DNA of 9,932 nt from Kiloniellales bacterium (GTDB lineage Bacteria; Pseudomonadota; Alphaproteobacteria; Kiloniellales; JAKSBE01): positions 1 through 9,932 of the forward strand of contig JASJAL010000139.1 in assembly GCA_030067055.1 (NCBI GenBank), given 5' to 3'. Shown one piece after another: positions 4,901 to 9,932 of this stretch. The position numbers and the translations under genes were made by a program. Position 1 is the stretch's first letter. Each line of letters starts with the position of its first letter. The notes beneath the pieces are model-generated. The model was not told the DNA's origin, ran no database searches, and saw only the letters and a list, made by a program, of their open reading frames with translations.

Positions 4901-7717
4901 CTATCCGGTCCAGCCGAGCCCCGAGGCGACGCAGTTGATCGAAAGGAGAAGTGGCACGAAGTCCGCGGGCTCGGAGGATCCGGCCCTTCTGCGCGCGCGG
5001 AGGCGACCGACCAGATCTGCCTGCTGACGTCCGACTTGGTTGAGGATGGGCAGGCGCCGTTCCAGACGGCTGCGGTAGTTGGGAAAGCGCTGGGCCAGGC
5101 CGCCCTCGTCGGTGATGCGGAGAACCTGCTCCACCGTGCGATCGTATTCCTCTCGGATGGTCGCAAGGATTTCCTGCCGCTGCTGCGGGTCGGAGACCAG
5201 GTCGGCATAGGCCCCGCCGACGTCGAAGTCGACGAGCAGCAGGATCTTCTCGACCTCGTCGACGATCAGCCGGAAGAGGGGAGAGGAGTCGAACATGTGC
5301 GCCAGGAGGCGGTCGCCCTCGCGGCCGCGCACCTTGCGGAAGGATTGAAGGGCCGTCCCCAGGCCGTACCATCCCGGGACCAGATGCCGGTTCTGGCTCC
5401 AGCCGAAGACCCAAGGTATCGCCCGCAGGTCGTCGAGCGTCGCCGCACCGAAGCGCCGGCCGGGTCTCGAGCCCAACTTGAGCCGAACGAGCTCCTCTAC
5501 CGGGCTGGCCTCCTGATAGTAGGCGACCAGACCGGGATGCTCGATCAGGCGCCGGTAAGCGACATAGGAGATGCCCGACAGCGCCTCCAGCGCCTCGTCG
5601 AACTCCGGCTGGCTGTCGTCTGCTGCGTCCGGCACGAGACCCAAGCTATGGCGCAGCACGCTGGCCGTCAGGAGCTCCAATTGGAAGCGCGCGGCGCTGC
5701 GGTTGGCATACTTAGAGGAGACGACCTCGCCCTGCTCGGTCAAACGCAGTCGGCCATTGACCGAGCCTTGTGGCTGGGCGGCGACGGCCCGGCCGGTCGG
5801 CGCGCCACCGCGGCTGACCGATCCGCCGCGTCCGTGAAAGAAGGAGATCCGAACACCCAGATCGGCGCCCAACCGCGCCAGGCGCTTCTGGGCCTTGGCC
5901 TGCTCCCAGTTGGCGCAGAGGAATCCGCCGTCCTTGTTCGAATCGGAATAGCCGATCATCACTTCCTGAACGCCGCCCGCGAAGCGCACGCTGCGGCGCA
6001 CCAGAGGCAAGGACAGAAGCTCCCGCATGATGGTTGGTGCCCGTTGCAGGTCGTCGATCGTTTCGAACAGAGGCACGACCGGCAGGACGCAGCATTCGAC
6101 GCCTTCCCGGTCCCAGAACAGGCCTGCGTACTTGGCCAGCAGATAGACACCCAGGATATCGGCGGCCGAGTGGGTCATGCTGAGGACAAAGGATCCAATG
6201 GCCCCTTGCCCAAGGTCTCGTCGCGCCGCCGCGGCCAGGGCGAAGAGGCCGAAGGTCTCCGCCGCAGCCGGCGGCAGGGACTCTGGTGCAAAGCTCTCCT
6301 CCAGCGGGCGCGCAAGCTCCGCCAGCAACCAGTCATTCCAGGAGGTGGATCCCGGCTCCGGCGGCACCTTGTCTTCGGCGCCGTCCAAGACACGCCAGAT
6401 CTCGGCCAGCGCCCCGTTGATGACCGTCGTGTTCTGGCGCAGGTCCAGGCTGGCGGTATGAAACCCGAAGGCCTCGACCTTTCGGCGCAGGGGCTCGATC
6501 CGCGTCTTGGCGAGCGATGCGCAACCGGCCCTGCGCAAGCCCGCCTCCAAGTCAACGAGATCATCGATCAGGGCTTCGGGACCGCGGTATCCGCCGGCCT
6601 CCGTCGAGACCTGGGATTGTTCCCCCGCTTCGAGCGACTCGTCCAGGGTCGCGCGCAGGCATTCCAAATACTGGCGAACGACCTCGCCGGGGTTCCGCGC
6701 AGCGATCTCGCTGCCCCGTCCGGTCCGGTCGAGTTTCTCCTGCAAGGCTTGCAGAAAGGCGTCGGGCAGCGGCGCGGTATGGGCGGCGATGCTGAGCTCA
6801 TGCAGCAACGTCGAGAGCTGCTCGCGGTAGTGGCGCAGCGCGACCAGGCGGCCGGCCCGAAGCGCCTTGCGGGTCGCCTCGTTGGTGACGAAGGGATTGC
6901 CGTCGCGGTCGCCGCCGATCCACGAGCCGAAGCGCAGGAGGGCTGGAAGCCGGAAGCGGACATCGGGATAGTGCCGGGCGAGCGCCAGCTCCAGGGTGTT
7001 CAAGGTCTGCGGGACGCTCTCGAACAGGGTTTCTTGAAAAAAGTGAAGTCCCCAGGCGACTTCCTGCTCGACGCTCGGCTTCTCGAGTCGGATCTCGCCG
7101 GTCAGCCAGAGGAGGTCGATCTCGTTGCGCAGCTCCTCGGCGATGGCCTCGCGCTCGCGAGGGGTCAAGAACCGCCCTTCGAGGTCTTCCAGGTGGCAGT
7201 GGATCCGGCGGTGGATCTCCAGCACGGTCACCCGCTTCGCCTCGGTCGGATGCGCGGTGATGACCGGGCGCACGCTGGTCCGCTCCAGCAAGTCCTGGAT
7301 CGCTTCGGGCTCGATGCCTGCCGCGGCGGCCTGGGCGATCGTCCGGTCGAAGCTGCCAGCCACGGCATCCGGGCTCGCCTGGGTCTCGATCCGGCGCCGC
7401 CGCCGCGACTCTGTGATATCTTCCGCGATCCTCAGAAGCTGCAGCCAGATGCCCTGCGCCTGCAGAGCTTCGAGCGGGAATGCATCGGAGTTCTCGCTTT
7501 GCTGCCTGCCGCCGTGCAAGGCATCCAGAATCTCGGGCCGCCGCGCCCGGACCACGTCGAGCAGGTAGCCGAAGAGCCGCTCGACGACCGGCTCCAGGTC
7601 GTGCTCCGAGTCGCCGAGGCCGGACGGATCGAGGGCGAGGTCGTGGGCGCCCATCTGCCCCGTACCTGCGGGCTTAGGAGACTCAGATGGCGGCCTGCGT
7701 AGCGCCGGCTCTGGCAT
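4901..7717 (-). CDS. ppc: Phosphoenolpyruvate carboxylase, 938 aa
   Basis: Cytoplasmic enzyme adding bicarbonate to phosphoenolpyruvate to give oxaloacetate and phosphate. Catalytic motifs are in order: TAHPTEAKR (154-162, essential His156), SWIGGDRDGNP (265-275), YSDSNKDGG (590-598, Lys595), FHGRGGSVSRGGAP (627-640, His628, Arg630, Arg636), LTEQGE (659-664), RAIPWVFGWSQNR (765-777), and the terminal LLLSINCVASG (923-933). Length is normal for bacteria. The chain ends GWTG where E. coli ends RNTG, so the Asn that binds the inhibitor aspartate is Trp936; the E. coli Lys773 position aligns with Leu828. Both suggest weak or absent aspartate inhibition. The ATG at 7717 overlaps mtkB by 35 bases and has GGAGG eight bases upstream; an ATG at 7654 (Met22) has a poorer site. 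Position behind mtkA and mtkB points to a serine-cycle role rather than general anaplerosis. Confidence 0.97.
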   Translation of the reverse strand: MPEPALRRPPSESPKPAGTGQMGAHDLALDPSGLGDSEHDLEPVVERLFGYLLDVVRARRPEILDALHGGRQQSENSDAFPLEALQAQGIWLQLLRIAEDITESRRRRRIETQASPDAVAGSFDRTIAQAAAAGIEPEAIQDLLERTSVRPVITAHPTEAKRVTVLEIHRRIHCHLEDLEGRFLTPREREAIAEELRNEIDLLWLTGEIRLEKPSVEQEVAWGLHFFQETLFESVPQTLNTLELALARHYPDVRFRLPALLRFGSWIGGDRDGNPFVTNEATRKALRAGRLVALRHYREQLSTLLHELSIAAHTAPLPDAFLQALQEKLDRTGRGSEIAARNPGEVVRQYLECLRATLDESLEAGEQSQVSTEAGGYRGPEALIDDLVDLEAGLRRAGCASLAKTRIEPLRRKVEAFGFHTASLDLRQNTTVINGALAEIWRVLDGAEDKVPPEPGSTSWNDWLLAELARPLEESFAPESLPPAAAETFGLFALAAAARRDLGQGAIGSFVLSMTHSAADILGVYLLAKYAGLFWDREGVECCVLPVVPLFETIDDLQRAPTIMRELLSLPLVRRSVRFAGGVQEVMIGYSDSNKDGGFLCANWEQAKAQKRLARLGADLGVRISFFHGRGGSVSRGGAPTGRAVAAQPQGSVNGRLRLTEQGEVVSSKYANRSAARFQLELLTASVLRHSLGLVPDAADDSQPEFDEALEALSGISYVAYRRLIEHPGLVAYYQEASPVEELVRLKLGSRPGRRFGAATLDDLRAIPWVFGWSQNRHLVPGWYGLGTALQSFRKVRGREGDRLLAHMFDSSPLFRLIVDEVEKILLLVDFDVGGAYADLVSDPQQRQEILATIREEYDRTVEQVLRITDEGGLAQRFPNYRSRLERRLPILNQVGRQQADLVGRLRARRRAGSSEPADFVPLLLSINCVASGLGWTG

Positions 7718-8609
7718 TGTCGAGTCCTCCGCTCAAGGCCTGCGCCACGGTCGCGCCGAGCTCGGCGGGACTGGGAGCGATGGTGACGCCGGCTTCCTTG
7801 AGGATCTCGACCTTCTCGAACGCGCTCTCGCCGAAGGCCTGGATGATCGCGCCGGCATGGCCCATGCGCCGGCCCTTGGGCGCGGTCAGGCCGGCGACAT
7901 AGGCGATCACGGGCTTGGTCATGTGCGCGCGCAGGAACTCGGCCGCCTCCGCCTCCTGCGGGCCACCGATCTCGCCGATCATCATGATCGCCTCGGTCTC
8001 TTCGTCTTCCTCGAAGAGCGACAGAACGTCCTTGAAGGAGCTGCCGTTGATCGGATCGCCGCCGATTCCGACACTGGTCGACACGCCGATTCCCAGCTCC
8101 TTCATCTGGGACGCGGCCTCGTAGCCCAGCGTGCCCGAGCGCCCGACGATGCCGACCGGACCGGGCATATAGATGTGACCCGGCATGATGCCGGCCAGCG
8201 CCCGGCCCGGGCTGATGATTCCGGCGCAGTTCGGGCCGATCAGGCGCATCCGCTTTTCCTGCTTGTAGCGCCGCATGTAGCGCTTGACCTGCATCATGTC
8301 CTGGGCAGGGATGCCGTCGGTGATCGCGATGCAGAGCCGGATCCCGGCATCCGCCGCCTCCATGATCGCGTCGGCCGCGAAGGGCGGCGGCACGAAGACC
8401 ACGCTGGTTGTCGCTCCGGTCTCGCCGACGGCCTTGCGCACCGTGTCGAAGACCGGCAAGCCGTCCTGGGTCGTGCCGCCCTTGCCCGGCGAGACGCCAC
8501 CGACCAGCTTGGTGCCGTAGCTCAGCATCTCCTGGGCATGGAAGGCGGCGATGCGCCCGGTGATGCCCTGGACGATAACCGGTGTTTCTCGGTCCAGAAG
8601 AATAGCCAT
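7683..8609 (-). CDS. mtkB: Malate thiokinase (malate-CoA ligase) small/alpha subunit, 308 aa
   Basis: CoA-binding and phosphohistidine subunit of an ADP-forming acyl-CoA synthetase homologous to SucD. With MtkA it should make malyl-CoA from malate, ATP and CoA. The N-terminal Rossmann CoA-binding domain shows VQGITGR (13-19) and GGVSPGKGG (37-45). IGPNCAGIISPG (124-135) follows, then SGTLGYEA (158-165), GIGGDPINGSSF (181-192), the acidic stretch of the ligase domain, and the active-site His251 in RRMGHAGAI. The ATG at 8609 shares one base with the mtkA stop (TGATG), so translational coupling is likely; the 75 codons readable upstream of it merely overlap mtkA in another frame. The C-terminus is about a dozen residues longer than I recall for M. 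extorquens MtkB, and its last codons carry the ppc ribosome binding site and start. Family alone would allow succinyl-CoA synthetase alpha; the ppc neighbour favours malate thiokinase. Confidence 0.83.
   Translation of the reverse strand: MAILLDRETPVIVQGITGRIAAFHAQEMLSYGTKLVGGVSPGKGGTTQDGLPVFDTVRKAVGETGATTSVVFVPPPFAADAIMEAADAGIRLCIAITDGIPAQDMMQVKRYMRRYKQEKRMRLIGPNCAGIISPGRALAGIMPGHIYMPGPVGIVGRSGTLGYEAASQMKELGIGVSTSVGIGGDPINGSSFKDVLSLFEEDEETEAIMMIGEIGGPQEAEAAEFLRAHMTKPVIAYVAGLTAPKGRRMGHAGAIIQAFGESAFEKVEILKEAGVTIAPSPAELGATVAQALSGGLDNARAGATQAAI
7726..7730 (-). promoter_or_regulatory. ppc ribosome binding site inside mtkB
   Basis: GGAGG on the - strand lies eight bases before the ATG at 7717. 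It is formed by two Gly codons near the mtkB C-terminus. This site is the reason for choosing the longer PEP carboxylase, and it implies coupled translation of mtkB and ppc. Confidence 0.6.
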
Positions 8610-9805
8610 CAGCTTTCCACCGCCGCGAGGCGGGCACCCTCGTCTTGTTTCCAGGCGTCGACCACGCGTTGCGCCGCTTCGGCCAGGGACTTGGCCCGAA
8701 TGATCGGCAAGCCGCTGCGGGTCAGGATCTTGCGCCCCTCCTCGACGTTGGTCCCGGCCAGACGCACCACCAGGGGCACGGTCACGTCGATCTTCTTGAC
8801 CGCCTGGACAATGCCCTCGGCGACCCAATCGCACCGATTGATGCCGGCGAAGATGTTTACCAGCACGGCCTCGACGTTCTCGTCCGAGACGACCAGGCGG
8901 AAGGCCTTGGCGACCCGCTCGGGCGTGGCGCCGCCGCCGATGTCGAGGAAGTTCGCCGGCTCACCGCCGGCCTGCTTGATCATGTCCATCGTCGCCATGG
9001 CAAGCCCCGCCCCGTTGACGATACAGCCGATCTTGCCGTCGAGGCCGATGTAGTTGAGTCCCCGGTCCGAGGCCTGGGTCTCGCGCTTGTCCTCCTGGGA
9101 CTTGTCGCGCAGCTCAGAGATGTTCGGCCGACGGAAGAGCGCGTTGTCGTCGAAGCTCATCTTCGCGTCGAGGGCGGTCAGCGTGCCTTCGTCGGTCACC
9201 GCCAGCGGATTGATCTCCACCATTGTCGCGTCCAGCTCGCGAAAGGCCTTGTAGCAGCCCATGAGAATATCGACCGCCTGGGCGATCTGGGCCGGCTCCA
9301 GTCCCAGACCGAAGGCGATCTCGCGGGCTTGAAAGGCCTGCATGCCGACGGCCGGCTCGACGCTCGCCCGCAGGATGGTTTCCGGCTTGTCGCGGGCGAT
9401 CTCCTCGATCTCCATGCCGCCCGCCGAAGAGGCGACCACCATGACCCGTTCCGACTTCCTGTCCAGGACCAGCCCAAGGTAGATTTCGCGCTGGACTTTC
9501 GCCGTGGCCTCGACATAGAGCCGGTAGACCGCCTTGCCCCGCGCTCCGGTCTGCTGGGTGACGAGGCGCATGCCCAGGAGTTCGTCGGCGGCGTCCCAGA
9601 CCTCATGCTCGTCGGCGCAGACCTTGATTCCGCCGGCCTGGCCGCGGCCGCCGGAATGGATCTGCGCCTTGACCACCCAGCGCTCTCCTCCGATCTCCCG
9701 CGCCCGGTAGGCCGCCTGCTCGGGACTGTAGGCCAGGCCGCCGCGCGGCACCGGCACTCCGAAGCCGGACAGCAACTCCTTTGCCTGATACTCGTGAATG
9801 TCCAT
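8609..9805 (-). CDS. mtkA: Malate thiokinase (malate-CoA ligase) large/beta subunit, 398 aa
   Basis: ATP-grasp subunit of an ADP-forming acyl-CoA synthetase homologous to SucC. With MtkB it activates malate to malyl-CoA, the substrate that malyl-CoA lyase cleaves to acetyl-CoA and glyoxylate. It opens with the family signature [11 protein letters not shown] (2-12). The ATP-grasp domain has [16 protein letters not shown] (46-61), EINPLAV (197-203) and [13 protein letters not shown] (213-225). The ligase domain follows from about 250, with [11 protein letters not shown] (264-274), the phosphohistidine-contact GGGAT (290-294) and [15 protein letters not shown] (317-331). The last motif reads [11 protein letters not shown] as I remember it from M. 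extorquens MtkA, whereas SucC proteins typically have FGGI and RCD followed by a small hydrophobic pair. AAGGGAAGG ends six bases before the ATG. It is first of the mtkA-mtkB-ppc set. A housekeeping sucC would usually sit with mdh or sucAB, which are absent, but this cannot be excluded by reading alone. Confidence 0.85.
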   Translation of the reverse strand: MDIHEYQAKELLSGFGVPVPRGGLAYSPEQAAYRAREIGGERWVVKAQIHSGGRGQAGGIKVCADEHEVWDAADELLGMRLVTQQTGARGKAVYRLYVEATAKVQREIYLGLVLDRKSERVMVVASSAGGMEIEEIARDKPETILRASVEPAVGMQAFQAREIAFGLGLEPAQIAQAVDILMGCYKAFRELDATMVEINPLAVTDEGTLTALDAKMSFDDNALFRRPNISELRDKSQEDKRETQASDRGLNYIGLDGKIGCIVNGAGLAMATMDMIKQAGGEPANFLDIGGGATPERVAKAFRLVVSDENVEAVLVNIFAGINRCDWVAEGIVQAVKKIDVTVPLVVRLAGTNVEEGRKILTRSGLPIIRAKSLAEAAQRVVDAWKQDEGARLAAVES

Positions 9806-9911
9806 CTTTGGCCTTCCCTTACCGCCGCACCTGCGGACGAAGGAACCTCCCGATCGGAGTCTCTCTCATTCGGCCCGGCACGATCCGACCGGGCTCCGAG
9901 GTGGCGCTTCG
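9806..9911. other. 106-base gap upstream of mtkA with an inverted repeat
   Basis: GCCCGG (9873-9878) and CCGGGC (9889-9894) form a perfect 6-bp inverted repeat around ten bases, between the apparent end of the upstream gene and mtkA. On the - strand no T-run follows it, so it is not a standard terminator. It could be an operator or an mRNA stem within an operon. I see no good -10/-35 pair, which leaves open that mtkA is transcribed from further upstream. Confidence 0.35.
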
Positions 9912-9932
9912 CTAGACCGCCAGCGCCAGCTC
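9912..9932 (-). CDS. Possible 3' end of an upstream gene (partial)
   Basis: Reading the - strand in from the window edge gives six codons for Glu-Leu-Ala-Leu-Ala-Val followed by TAG at 9914-9912. The codons end in G or C, as in the neighbouring genes. It would be the gene just upstream of mtkA and could belong to the same pathway (for example malyl-CoA lyase or a folate-C1 enzyme), but six residues identify nothing. Confidence 0.3.
   Translation of the reverse strand, partial: ELALAV

Noticed and set aside
5036..7702. 888-residue open frame on the + strand opposite ppc
   Set aside because: Antisense shadow of a clear, full-length PEP carboxylase in GC-rich DNA; composition is odd (Gln/Arg/Ala/Asp-rich) with no recognisable motif.
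8610..8834. Upstream extension of mtkB by 75 residues
   Set aside because: The added residues are an Arg/Gly-rich reading of mtkA in another frame and do not resemble the family, which starts at the MAILLD-type N-terminus encoded from 8609.
7857..9053. 398-residue open frame on the + strand opposite mtkB and mtkA
   Set aside because: It spans the antisense of two well-supported genes and their junction, and has no domain features.
1..9932. CRISPR array, toxin-antitoxin pair, defence system or biosynthetic cluster
   Set aside because: No direct repeat series, no small paired ORFs with convincing signals and no defence or biosynthetic domains were seen; all large genes belong to known metabolic or channel families.

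Overview
The window is GC-rich and densely coded. It looks like chromosomal DNA from an alphaproteobacterium, perhaps of the Rhodospirillales or Rhizobiales type; this rests on protein character and gene order only, with no marker gene to place it better. Six substantial genes can be called: one on the + strand at the left (M24-type metallopeptidase) and five on the - strand (MscS-type channel, Old Yellow Enzyme-like flavoprotein, PEP carboxylase, and two subunits of an acyl-CoA synthetase). None belongs to an unknown family; the interest is in context and in altered key residues.

Left edge (1-649): no convincing large gene. At 400-413 there are 14 bases identical to what I recall as the 3' end of proteobacterial initiator tRNA, including CCA, with no tRNA body upstream. 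Directly after it is a + strand terminator hairpin of 12 continuous pairs (422-452). A tRNA 3' tail plus terminator without its tRNA is what remains at the far junction of an element integrated into a tRNA gene. By this reading, bases to the left of 400 are the end of a genomic island or its remnant (a small hypothetical ORF, a perfect 10-bp inverted repeat, a possible insertion-sequence end) and bases to the right are older chromosome.

Middle (650-4755): the M24 peptidase gene (+) converges on the MscS-type channel gene (-). Upstream of the channel gene on the - strand is a flavin oxidoreductase with a GTG start. Its FMN-barrel motifs are present, but Phe replaces the usual proton-donor Tyr, so its chemistry may differ from classical enone reductases.

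Right (4901-9932): a tight - strand operon in the order mtkA, mtkB, ppc. mtkA and mtkB overlap by one base, and ppc starts inside the 3' end of mtkB with its ribosome binding site in the mtkB coding sequence. The two synthetase subunits resemble succinyl-CoA synthetase, but their neighbour and remembered signature residues point to malate thiokinase. PEP carboxylase would make oxaloacetate, which malate dehydrogenase reduces to malate; malate thiokinase activates malate to malyl-CoA, which malyl-CoA lyase (not in the window) splits into acetyl-CoA and glyoxylate. This is the C4 half of the serine cycle of C1 assimilation and matches the mtkA-mtkB-ppcA order known from Methylobacterium extorquens. 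The PEP carboxylase appears to have lost two of the four residues that bind the feedback inhibitor aspartate in the E. coli enzyme, which fits a dedicated assimilation role. The last 21 bases hold the apparent 3' end of another - strand gene just upstream of mtkA.
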